DNA of 11,618 nt from the NCBI GenBank assembly GCA_028818995.1, contig JAPPMR010000857.1, forward strand, positions 1 through 11,618. Direction: 5' to 3'. Position 1 is the first letter of the stretch. Each line of letters begins with the position of its first letter. This document shows, in pieces, positions 1 to 6,217 of the stretch. The stretch comes from Candidatus Poribacteria bacterium. GTDB lineage: Bacteria; Poribacteria; WGA-4E; WGA-3G. The notes below the pieces were generated by a model that saw only the letters and a list, made by a program, of their open reading frames with translations, did no database searches and was not told where the DNA came from. A program made the position numbers and the translations under genes.

Positions 1-906
1 CCCCTTCAACTGGTGCGGTCCCCTCACAGTAATACCCGCATCAGAAACCGAAACTTGACATCCCATCTGTTCCAAGACCCGTACAAATTGGACATCGCCT
101 TGTGGAGAATCTGTGGATAAGTGCTTAACGGTGACGCATCCACTTGTGAGTGCGGCAGCAGCGAAAAAGTAGGACGCACTGGAGGCGTCTGGTTCAATGT
201 GGTAAGCACGCGGTTGATACTGCTGTCCGCCTGCAATGTGGAAATGTTGATAATCTTTGTGGATAACCTTTGTGCCAAACGCCTCCATCACCGCCAACGT
301 TATGTCAATATAAGACGTGTTGAGATTGCCAACGACTTCAATTTCTATGCCTTTTTTAGCACAAGGCGCGGTGAGCATCAACGATGTTAAAAACTGACTG
401 CTTTTGCTCGTATCAAGTTTGGTTTTTCCACCTTCAAGTCCGTTTGCTTGGACAATGACGGGGAGATGACCGTTATTGAATTGGGAGCGCGCAGAAATAC
501 CGAGCTGCGTCAGCGCATCAAGTAAATCTGACATAGGACGACTGCGCCGCATCGGTTCATCACCATCAATGACAAATTTACCGTGTCCGAGAGACACATA
601 ACTGATAAGTGAACGTGTTGTTGTGCCTGAGTTGCCTACGTAGAGGTTTGCACCCTGAGCGGGGATATTGCCGCTATTTCCAGCGACCTGAAAGGCCGCT
701 TGTTCTCTATTTTCCGTAATGTGGATACCGAGTTTTCGGAGGGCATTGCACATATAGTGCGTATCATCGCTGAAAAGAGCGCCTGTCAATGTTGAATCGC
801 CGTGTGCAAGTGAGGCAACTAATAGCGCACGGTTGGTAAAGCTTTTAGAGCCGGGCACCTCTACCGTAGCGTTAGGAAGGTTTTTAATTGGTTGTATTTC
901 GATCAT
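1..906 (-). CDS. aroA: 3-phosphoshikimate 1-carboxyvinyltransferase (EPSP synthase), C-terminus cut by window edge
   Basis: This enzyme transfers the enolpyruvyl group of PEP to shikimate-3-phosphate in the cytoplasm, the sixth step of the shikimate pathway to aromatic amino acids. The frame is open from ATG (906-904) to the window edge, giving 302 codons; the family is usually about 430, so roughly the last third is missing. Visible family motifs are PGSKS with K21/S22 and N25-R26 near the N-terminus (S3P/PEP site), GNSGTTTR at 91-98 (PEP/glyphosate loop), DGDEPMRRSRP at 114-124, SSQF at 169-172, YIDIT at 199-203 and DASSASY at 240-246. The loop residue after Arg98 is Ser99, where E. coli AroA has Pro101. 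The start is favoured because the family begins about 18 residues before the PGSK motif; only a weak GAG-type ribosome site lies upstream. It lies 174 bp downstream of the DapA-like gene on the same strand. The identification is secure. Confidence 0.96.
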   Translation of the reverse strand, partial: MIEIQPIKNLPNATVEVPGSKSFTNRALLVASLAHGDSTLTGALFSDDTHYMCNALRKLGIHITENREQAAFQVAGNSGNIPAQGANLYVGNSGTTTRSLISYVSLGHGKFVIDGDEPMRRSRPMSDLLDALTQLGISARSQFNNGHLPVIVQANGLEGGKTKLDTSKSSQFLTSLMLTAPCAKKGIEIEVVGNLNTSYIDITLAVMEAFGTKVIHKDYQHFHIAGGQQYQPRAYHIEPDASSASYFFAAAALTSGCVTVKHLSTDSPQGDVQFVRVLEQMGCQVSVSDAGITVRGPHQLKG

Positions 907-980
907 TTTAGAGTCATCTCATAGATCAGAATTCGTTGGTTCACTGCGCCTAATCCAAGCCAAAAATACAAATGTAAGAG

Positions 981-996
981 GCGCAATAAATTGCGC
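981..996. repeat. 16-bp palindrome upstream of aroA
   Basis: The sequence GCGCAATAAATTGCGC has perfect 7-bp arms around an AA centre. It sits 75 bp upstream of the aroA start in the 174-bp gap after the DapA-like gene. No T-run follows it in the direction of transcription, so it looks more like an operator or small RNA hairpin than an intrinsic terminator. A weak hairpin (ACTTAT-GAG-ATAAGT, 1060-1074) lies just after the DapA-like stop. I see nothing else of note in the gap. The function is inference only. Confidence 0.4.
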
Positions 997-1080
997 GACT
1001 ACAAACGCGTTTCTACTTAAACAAACATTTCTTTACAAATCGGGTTTAAAAGCCCCACGACTTATGAGATAAGTTGTAGT

Positions 1081-1980
1081 TTAGGATAAGAGTCCTAACT
1101 CGGTGAGTAATTCCTTGAGTTCGGCTTTTTCGGTATCACGAAGCGGCAGCAACGGACTGGTTGTGTGTGCCTTACAAACGCCCAAAATCTCCAAACACGC
1201 TTTCATTCCGCTCACACCTTGTCCGTAGGTATAGAGTTTGCTAAGTTTGATCATCCATTTTTGGAGTCGGTCAACCTCGTCAATATCGCGTGCTTTTGCG
1301 GCGTTGTAGAGTGCGACAGATTCTTTCGGTGCGACGTTTGAAATTGAGATAACCCCACCATCAGCACCAAATAGCAACGCTGCGCCTATGATAAAATGCG
1401 AACCGATGAAGATGGAGAAATCGTTACGTTCACCAAGAAGTGCTAAGAGATGGAGGCTGTTTATCCAATCACCGGAACTATCTTTAATACCAACGATGTT
1501 ATCACAATCATCTGCCAGTTGCGCGACGATATTAGGTTTGATTGCGGTCTTTGCAGTAGATGGGATATTGTAAATTAGTACGGGTAAGTCAGTGCTTGCG
1601 GCGATTTCCTGATAGAATTGGATGATGTCTGCGTCATCGGTGGAGGGATAATAGTAACCAGGAGTCGCAGCGACAGCATTAACCTGAAACTGTTGTGCTG
1701 TCTCAATGTTTTGTATGACGCGCTGGGTGCTTGTATCCATCACACAACAGATAATGGGAACGCGTCCTGCAATAGTTTTTGTGGCGATGTCCAACGCTCG
1801 TTCACGCTCGGCATTTGTTAACGTCGTGAACTCACCAGAAGAGCCCAGCAGATAAATGCCGTGAACACCGTTGTCTATCAGTCGGTTAAGCTGTTTGACA
1901 AACCCAAGTTCATCAACGCGTTCTTTCTCATCAAGTGGTGTAACCGTCGGTGAAAAGATACCTTCATATCGGATATTCAT
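1081..1980 (-). CDS. DapA/NanA-superfamily class I aldolase (DHDPS-like), substrate uncertain
   Basis: This is a 299-residue TIM-barrel lyase or dehydratase of the dihydrodipicolinate synthase / N-acetylneuraminate lyase superfamily. These enzymes form a Schiff base between a lysine and a 2-keto acid such as pyruvate. Seen motifs are GSSGEF at 46-51 (the GTTGE-type carboxylate loop), TPGYYYP at 106-112, YNIPSTA at 137-143 with catalytic Tyr137, GIKDSSG at 164-170 with Schiff-base Lys166, and GADGGVISISN at 205-215. Classical DHDPS has YNVPSRTG, whose Arg binds the carboxylate; here that Arg is Thr142. A role in lysine synthesis is therefore doubtful, and sugar-acid or sialic-acid-like substrates are alternatives. 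I chose ATG 1980: an AAAGGGG ribosome site lies about 6 nt upstream, the family starts here, and the upstream in-frame start at 2049 lies in the -35 box. It precedes aroA on the same strand. Confidence 0.88.
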   Translation of the reverse strand: MNIRYEGIFSPTVTPLDEKERVDELGFVKQLNRLIDNGVHGIYLLGSSGEFTTLTNAERERALDIATKTIAGRVPIICCVMDTSTQRVIQNIETAQQFQVNAVAATPGYYYPSTDDADIIQFYQEIAASTDLPVLIYNIPSTAKTAIKPNIVAQLADDCDNIVGIKDSSGDWINSLHLLALLGERNDFSIFIGSHFIIGAALLFGADGGVISISNVAPKESVALYNAAKARDIDEVDRLQKWMIKLSKLYTYGQGVSGMKACLEILGVCKAHTTSPLLPLRDTEKAELKELLTELGLLS

Positions 1981-2020
1981 TGTTGCCCCTTTCATGTTTG
2001 CTATATTTAAGCATAGTTGC

Positions 2021-2049
2021 AGTTTAGCAAAGCCTAATTTAAATGTCAA
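2021..2049 (-). promoter_or_regulatory. Sigma-70-type promoter of the DapA-like gene
   Basis: On the minus strand TTGACA (2049-2044, perfect -35) is followed after exactly 17 nt by TAAACT (2026-2021, four of six consensus bases). Predicted initiation is near 2014, giving a leader of about 34 nt before ATG 1980. This placement supports the shorter start of the downstream gene. Confidence 0.6.
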
Positions 2050-2182
2050 TAAGTTCTAACAGGGTTATTTAGTTTTAAGAGTTTTTTGTTGATGTCTATT
2101 ACTCAGAGTTATAGTGTAGGTAGGTAAAGTTTACGCGAAACCCACAGGTAAAATATAAGTCTTCTCTGAATATGAGGAACTG

Positions 2183-2340
2183 CTTTAGTCCCGTAGGGAC
2201 GATATGTTTATAGCAGCGGTTGTCCTATCTGTCTTTAGTCCCGTAGGGACGATATGTATATTTTTTTATCTCGTTCCTACGGAACTAAAGAGGGGTAGAT
2301 AACATTTTTCTATAAACATTCCGTCCCTACGGGACTAAAG
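2183..2340. repeat. 158-bp symmetric nested inverted-repeat element (four REP/MITE-like hairpin units)
   Basis: Four copies of a unit starting CTTTAGTCCCGTAGGGACG are present: two forward (2183-2213 and 2233-2260) and two reverse (2271-2290 and 2310-2340). Each unit contains a GTCCC-GTA-GGGAC hairpin. The outer pair forms imperfect 31-bp terminal inverted repeats with two mismatches. The inner pair is nested at the same axis (2261/2262), with 50 bp between unit starts on both sides and 19-nt spacers. The third unit reads GTTCC-GTA-GGAAC, a paired change that keeps the stem. There is no ORF inside and no obvious target duplication. The gap on either side (2050-2182 and 2341-2487) shows nothing else convincing. 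It resembles a REP/BIME or non-autonomous MITE, and its spread in this genome cannot be seen from here. Confidence 0.85.
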
Positions 2341-2487
2341 ACCTAAGACAAGAGGCTACTATACAATATTAACGTAATAGTCTAAAATCATCGAAAAATT
2401 TGAAAACTGAATAACCCTGAGAATGGGGTGTAAAGTTTTTGGTATTAACCATGTCAAGATATTTACACACCCACCTGAATTAATTCA

Positions 2488-2516
2488 TTGCCTTGATTTC
2501 AGCAGTATGGTATGAT
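2488..2516 (+). promoter_or_regulatory. Promoter abutting the DUF6785-type gene (possible leaderless start)
   Basis: TTGCCT (2488-2493), a 17-nt spacer and TATGAT (2511-2516) match the sigma-70 pattern (four and five of six bases). The -10 box ends 6 nt before ATG 2523, so initiation would fall at or next to the start codon. No Shine-Dalgarno sequence precedes that ATG. Confidence 0.5.
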
Positions 2517-2522
2517 AGAAAC

Positions 2523-4415
2523 ATGCATCAAAACGAGCCAAGCGTGATTCAGGACGTTGAGAAACCTTCAACACTCCGTTTTTTTGTTGGTACTCTCCTC
2601 TTCGGTTCTATCCTCATCATTCTAACCTGTTATTGGATTATCTCCGCAGAAAACCGCGTGGTATGGGAACTCACAGATTTTTCAATCTTTCCCACCGTGC
2701 TTTTCACATTCTTTTTGCTTGCTGCACTTTCACCTTTCCTAAAAAGACTGTTCAAGCATGCTGCCCCAACTGCACGCGAGTTGGCATTGACGTACATCAT
2801 GGTCTCGGTTGCAACTGCGCTTGCGGGTCATGACATCGTCCGCCAATTAGTGCCGATGATAGCAAACGCGGGATGGTTTGCAACGCCAGAAAATGAATGG
2901 GCGGACATCTTCTTTCGCTTTTTACCAACATGGTTGACGATTACGGATCGCAAAATTCTGCAAGGCTATTTTGAAGGAGATGACACCTTTTGGCAACCCC
3001 GCTACATGGAAGCGTGGATGTGGCCAATTATTGCGTGGAGCGGTTTGGTGATTGTACTGATGTTTATGATGTTATGTATCAATATCATCATCCGAAAACA
3101 GTGGATAGACCATGAAAAGTTGAGTTATCCGCTGACAACGCTTCCAGTTGAACTGCTCGGCAATACGTCCAACCTTTTCCGCAATAAACTAATTTGGCTG
3201 GGTTTCGGGATTGCGTTTGGTCTGGAGATTTTGGCAGGATTAAATTACCTTTTTCCCGTTATTCCCTCGCTTACGATTAAGTATAGACTCTTCTTTCCAG
3301 ATCGCCCTTGGAATGCGATGGGGCGTTTGCCCGTCTATGTCTATCCATTTGCAGTAGGGTTAGGTTACCTCATGCCGTTGGACTTAGCACTATCTTTCTG
3401 GAGTTTTTACTTGTTCTGGGGATTGCAGCGTGTCTTCTTTACTGCAATAGGATGGACAACAGCAAGCAGTTTCCAAACAGAACAACGCGCGGGGGCATGG
3501 ATCGGAATTGGATTGCTTGCTTTGGTAACAAGTCGAAGAGAAATTCTAAAGGTGTTGGGAGGGGTATTTTCTTTTAGATCGAAAGATCGTTTGTATCAAC
3601 TTGCTGTATTTGGCTTGATATTTGGATTAGGAATTGTATTAATATTTTGGTATTTCGCCGGACTATCGCCCTGGGTCACGCTCGGATATTTCGGCATTTA
3701 TTTAGTGTTGTGCATCGGGATGACCCGCATGCGTGCAGAACTTGGTCCGCCTACACATGAGTTGCACGGGGTTCATCCAGACCGAATTATGTTACTATTT
3801 TTAGGTAGTCGTCCATTGGGCGCGCAGAATTTGACAAACACAACCTTATTATCCTGGCTTGCTTACGGGTATCGGTGTCATCCGATGCCACATCAATTGG
3901 AAGCGTTTAAAATTGGCAGACACTTCCGTCTTGGTGAGAATCGGTTGGTTATTGCCTTGATAGTAGCATCAATTGTGGGAGCAGTCATTTCCATTGTTGG
4001 GCATGTGGCACTCTATTATGAATTTCGGTTTGCACGCTGGGGAGTCGGTGAGTTTAACCGCCTACAAAACTGGATTACCGCACCGCGTGCGCCGAATCTT
4101 CCCGCTATTCAACACATGGGGTTTGGCTTCCTTTTAACCGGTGTGTTGACGATTCTCAAACGGCAGTTTTTGTGGTGGCCGTTTTATCCAGTCGGATATG
4201 CTGTAGGAAACGGTTGGGCTATCGGATGGATGTGGTTTTCAATTTTCTTAGGATGGCTCTTTAAAAGACTTCTTTTTACAGGGGGCGGTGTGCGTGCTTA
4301 CCGCAGGGCGTTGCCCTTGTTTTTGGGACTTATCTTTGGTCAGTTCCTTGCAGGAAGCCTGTGGAGTTTGTTAGGCGTGCTGTTTAACAAGAACATGTAC
4401 ACCCTTTTTCCATGA
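2523..4415 (+). CDS. Polytopic membrane protein, DUF6785/DUF6784-type family
   Basis: This 630-residue inner-membrane protein has about 13-15 hydrophobic segments, for example near 20-40, 55-72, 89-105, 163-190, 222-240, 270-310, 358-403, 475-498, 563-580 and 595-620. Conserved-looking polar stretches lie between them: DHEKLSYPLTTLPVELL at 196-212 and MRAELGPPTHELHGVHPD at 403-420. I recognise these as typical of the large DUF6785 (N-terminal) / DUF6784 (C-terminal) proteins common in Poribacteria and Planctomycetes. Their biochemical role is unknown to me; a transporter is plausible from topology alone. I chose ATG 2523 over the in-frame TTG at 2493, because the TTG overlaps the -35 box. The adjoining upstream -10 suggests leaderless transcription. 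The stop lies 4 bp from the convergent STAS gene. Family call from memory of motifs, function not assigned. Confidence 0.82.
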   Translation: MHQNEPSVIQDVEKPSTLRFFVGTLLFGSILIILTCYWIISAENRVVWELTDFSIFPTVLFTFFLLAALSPFLKRLFKHAAPTARELALTYIMVSVATALAGHDIVRQLVPMIANAGWFATPENEWADIFFRFLPTWLTITDRKILQGYFEGDDTFWQPRYMEAWMWPIIAWSGLVIVLMFMMLCINIIIRKQWIDHEKLSYPLTTLPVELLGNTSNLFRNKLIWLGFGIAFGLEILAGLNYLFPVIPSLTIKYRLFFPDRPWNAMGRLPVYVYPFAVGLGYLMPLDLALSFWSFYLFWGLQRVFFTAIGWTTASSFQTEQRAGAWIGIGLLALVTSRREILKVLGGVFSFRSKDRLYQLAVFGLIFGLGIVLIFWYFAGLSPWVTLGYFGIYLVLCIGMTRMRAELGPPTHELHGVHPDRIMLLFLGSRPLGAQNLTNTTLLSWLAYGYRCHPMPHQLEAFKIGRHFRLGENRLVIALIVASIVGAVISIVGHVALYYEFRFARWGVGEFNRLQNWITAPRAPNLPAIQHMGFGFLLTGVLTILKRQFLWWPFYPVGYAVGNGWAIGWMWFSIFLGWLFKRLLFTGGGVRAYRRALPLFLGLIFGQFLAGSLWSLLGVLFNKNMYTLFP

Positions 4416-4419
4416 TATC

Positions 4420-4764
4420 TTAAAAATCTTCCAACGCCTCTGCTTCAGACGCGTATACACCGATGCTTTGTGTCAATCCGATGGTATTAAAAATAGTCCT
4501 GACCTGCATCGCCGGATGAGCAATGCGCAATGTTTGTCCTTTATCCCGTGTCTTCCAAAGCAATTTGATAATCGTGCCAAAGCCGCTACTCGTGATGAAA
4601 CTTTGCCGATCAAAGTTAAGCAAAAGTTTTGTTGCCTCCTGCACGCCATTGTCAGCATACGCATCATTAATAGCCTCTTCAGATTCGTTTGTTAGGTAAC
4701 CTGTAATGTCAAATATTGCAACGTCGCCTTCGTGTCGGATAGAGATTTGTGGTTGTGCTCTCAC
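4420..4764 (-). CDS. STAS-domain protein, anti-sigma-factor-antagonist-like
   Basis: This 114-residue single-domain protein has the SpoIIAA/RsbV pattern: strands around ISIRHEGDVAIFDITGYL (8-24), then LLLNFDRQSFITSSGFGTIIKLL at 47-69. Ser59-Ser60-Gly61 matches the DSSGLG site, where the second serine is phosphorylated by a cognate anti-sigma kinase in known systems. The residue before the serines is Thr58 rather than Asp. The family role is partner switching: the unphosphorylated form sequesters an anti-sigma factor. No kinase, sigma factor or phosphatase of the PP2C type is visible nearby. The start is GTG 4764, since the overlapping ATG one base upstream runs into an immediate TGA. A GGGAGG site sits ahead of it. 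It lies 46 nt downstream of the metallophosphoesterase without a terminator between them, suggesting co-transcription. Confidence 0.88.
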   Translation of the reverse strand: MRAQPQISIRHEGDVAIFDITGYLTNESEEAINDAYADNGVQEATKLLLNFDRQSFITSSGFGTIIKLLWKTRDKGQTLRIAHPAMQVRTIFNTIGLTQSIGVYASEAEALEDF

Positions 4765-4769
4765 ATTTT

Positions 4770-4775
4770 CCTCCC
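4770..4775 (-). promoter_or_regulatory. Shine-Dalgarno site deciding the GTG start of the STAS gene
   Basis: GGGAGG on the minus strand ends 5 nt before GTG 4764. The competing ATG at 4765-4763 is followed directly by a stop, so the GTG is the working start. The same GGGAGGAAAAT context also precedes the upstream metallophosphoesterase gene (SD 5773-5768). Confidence 0.75.
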
Positions 4776-4810
4776 AAGAATTAAAATCCTAAATTCGTAA
4801 GAAAGAAGCA

Positions 4811-5755
4811 TCAATCTTCAGTTAAAGTGCGTTGAAGCGGTTTATGTTCCTGTTGTTCGTTAACTATTGTTCCGTTTTCAAGATGGAGCCATGTCTCAAA
4901 TTGACGTTCACCTTCCCGTAATTGAATCACTCGTGCTCCGCGCGGAAATCCCTCTTTGCCATAACAATTGAAGCCGGTAGTTCTCCCGTAACAGAGGCGA
5001 ATCCCGTGCAAATCTCCCCAGAAATCGTTAATATGTTCATGCCCAACAAAGGTCCCCATAACATCTCCCGCTTCGTGTAGGGCAGCAAAAAAACCGGAAT
5101 TAATTAGGGGCGGGCAAACCTTCTCATACTTTGCACCGTAGCAGGTGTGAAAATCCCATACTTCATCATATTCAGGAATTGGTATGTGGAAAAAAGCGAG
5201 GGCGGGCAGCGGATTTCCTGCTGAAGCAGTATATCTTTTGGATTCGCTGAGAAACCACTCTATCTGGGCGCGCCTGATCCAATCGTAGCCACCAATATCT
5301 GTTGGGGCATAACTACCTGAATCAACAAAATAAAGTAGTGCGGCAGATTTTGTGCTGTCTGAACTTTCAATTGTTAGAACATAATTTCCTACACCGGGAA
5401 TGTCTTCCGGGCCAGGTTCTGCAAGCGATAAGTCACTTTCCTGCATGACTTCCATCAGTTCGTGGCGATTTGCCGTGCCTTCATCATCATGGTTGCCGAA
5501 GACCGCTGCCCAAGGAAAACCGCACCGTTCCAAAATCTCTATAATCTGTCGAAGGGATTCGGCAGCATCATCACATCCGCCTCCGGACAAAATGTCTCCA
5601 GTTAACACGATTAAATCAGGAGCTTCTGCTTGTGCAACACTCTCCATCAAAGCCGCGGATTGCTGGTCAACAGGTTCACCGTTTTGCCAATGAATATCAG
5701 TAAATTGGACAATTTTAAAACAACCATCCTCGCGAAACTTTAGTTCATTTTTCAT
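4811..5755 (-). CDS. Calcineurin-like metallophosphoesterase, cytoplasmic
   Basis: This 314-residue dimetal phosphohydrolase carries the full ligand set. It has FTDIHW with D20/H22, TGDI with D54, FGNHDDE with N88/H89, FFHIP with H190 and VGHEH with H239/H241. All five signature blocks are intact, so it should be active on a phosphomonoester or diester; the substrate cannot be read from the sequence. There is no signal peptide or membrane segment, suggesting a cytoplasmic location. Layout and length recall the Dcr2/Siz-like and purple-acid-phosphatase-related group rather than YfcE or CpdA, but this is a loose impression. ATG 5755 has GGGAGG 12 nt upstream (rather long spacing) and a TTGCAA/TATAGT promoter just ahead. 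The STAS gene follows in the same direction, suggesting a two-gene transcript. Confidence 0.88.
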   Translation of the reverse strand: MKNELKFREDGCFKIVQFTDIHWQNGEPVDQQSAALMESVAQAEAPDLIVLTGDILSGGGCDDAAESLRQIIEILERCGFPWAAVFGNHDDEGTANRHELMEVMQESDLSLAEPGPEDIPGVGNYVLTIESSDSTKSAALLYFVDSGSYAPTDIGGYDWIRRAQIEWFLSESKRYTASAGNPLPALAFFHIPIPEYDEVWDFHTCYGAKYEKVCPPLINSGFFAALHEAGDVMGTFVGHEHINDFWGDLHGIRLCYGRTTGFNCYGKEGFPRGARVIQLREGERQFETWLHLENGTIVNEQQEHKPLQRTLTED

Positions 5756-5778
5756 TTCTATAATTTTCCTCCCGTGTA

Positions 5779-5807
5779 ACTATAAACACAATTCTGAAAA
5801 ATTGCAA
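5779..5807 (-). promoter_or_regulatory. Promoter of the metallophosphoesterase-STAS unit
   Basis: On the minus strand TTGCAA (5807-5802), a 17-nt spacer and TATAGT (5784-5779) precede the gene. Predicted initiation near 5772 would put the GGGAGG ribosome site at the extreme 5' end of the mRNA, with a leader of about 17 nt. Confidence 0.5.
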
Positions 5808-5931
5808 GTAAATTCAAGGTATTATTTCCTAAATCAAAAATCTTTGGCTCAAAATTGACTCAGAATATGTCGTTCTACTCCGCGGTCTTTTATAGAAACG
5901 TTTAACCTAAAAGGGTAGCAAAACTAAGTAA

Positions 5932-5946
5932 AAAGGAGGTTTTACG
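5932..5946 (+). other. Orphan strong Shine-Dalgarno sequence followed by ACG, no gene
   Basis: AAAGGAGGT (5932-5940) matches nine bases of the 16S anti-SD complement and is followed after 3 nt by ACG (5944-5946), not by a start codon. Reading from the ACG gives only 13 codons (KKFNEFTTKIID after the first) before TGA. It may be the remnant of a lost small gene with ATG changed to ACG, a decoy site, or chance. The surrounding 5808-6060 stretch is AT-rich and shows no other gene. Confidence 0.3.
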
Positions 5947-6065
5947 AAAAAATTCAACGAATTTACAACTAAAATAATTGATTGATACAATCCGATTAAA
6001 TGGAAATATGAATGTCAAATATTGTCTAAAAATGGTAACAAATACAAAAAAGTAGCGTTAATTTT

Positions 6066-6122
6066 TTCAATCAAAACAACGCGTTGTTTTACAATTATTT
6101 GAAGTTGTGCAATATGATTGAA
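6066..6122. promoter_or_regulatory. Perfect 18-bp palindrome inside a larger inverted repeat, operator candidate
   Basis: AAAACAACGCGTTGTTTT (6073-6090) is a perfect 18-bp palindrome. It is enclosed by an 8-bp inverted repeat, TTCAATCA (6066-6073) and TGATTGAA (6115-6122). A loose promoter (TTTACA 6088-6093, 19-nt spacer, TATGAT 6113-6118) overlaps its right half, so a bound dimeric regulator could block the small membrane-protein gene. No regulator gene is in the window, so this is inferred from symmetry and position. Confidence 0.4.
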
Positions 6123-6137
6123 TTTTTAAACACCGAT

Positions 6138-6210
6138 CCTAATCTTTTGGTGTAGTTGACAAGGGGAAAATCTTAGTTTCCAAAAGAGTGGAAACTTTAT
6201 AGATTAGGGG
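6138..6210 (+). promoter_or_regulatory. Leader with two competing pairings around the ribosome site of the small membrane-protein gene
   Basis: Just before ATG 6218, AGTTTCC (6175-6181) and GGAAACT (6190-6196) form a 7-bp stem with an 8-nt loop. An outer AATCT (6169-6173) / AGATT (6201-6205) pair extends it. Alternatively CCTAATCT (6138-6145) is perfectly complementary to AGATTAGG (6201-6208), which includes the start of the AGGGG ribosome site (6206-6210). The outer pair and the long-range pairing are mutually exclusive. No known riboswitch class is recognised, and a TTGACA at 6156-6161 without a good -10 makes the transcript start uncertain. Confidence 0.3.
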
Positions 6211-6217
6211 ATTTATT

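Noticed and set aside
121..390. Plus-strand ORF of 89 codons
   Set aside because: It is antisense to aroA, with no ribosome site and no recognisable protein; the minus-strand frame is clearly the real gene. The other short ORFs inside aroA, the aldolase, bioB, serS and the TPR gene were dismissed for the same reason.
1981..2049. Longer N-terminus for the DapA-like gene (23 extra residues from 2049)
   Set aside because: The upstream start lies in the TTGACA -35 box, the extra residues are not family-like, and ATG 1980 has a good ribosome site.
2183..2290. Repeats 50 bp apart with 19-nt spacers resembling a CRISPR array
   Set aside because: Only two direct copies exist, followed by two in reverse orientation; the units are internally palindromic and no cas gene is near.
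2429..2468. GTGTAAA/TTTACAC inverted repeat upstream of the DUF6785-type gene
   Set aside because: The arms are only 7 bp with a long AT-rich separation, easily expected by chance in this composition.
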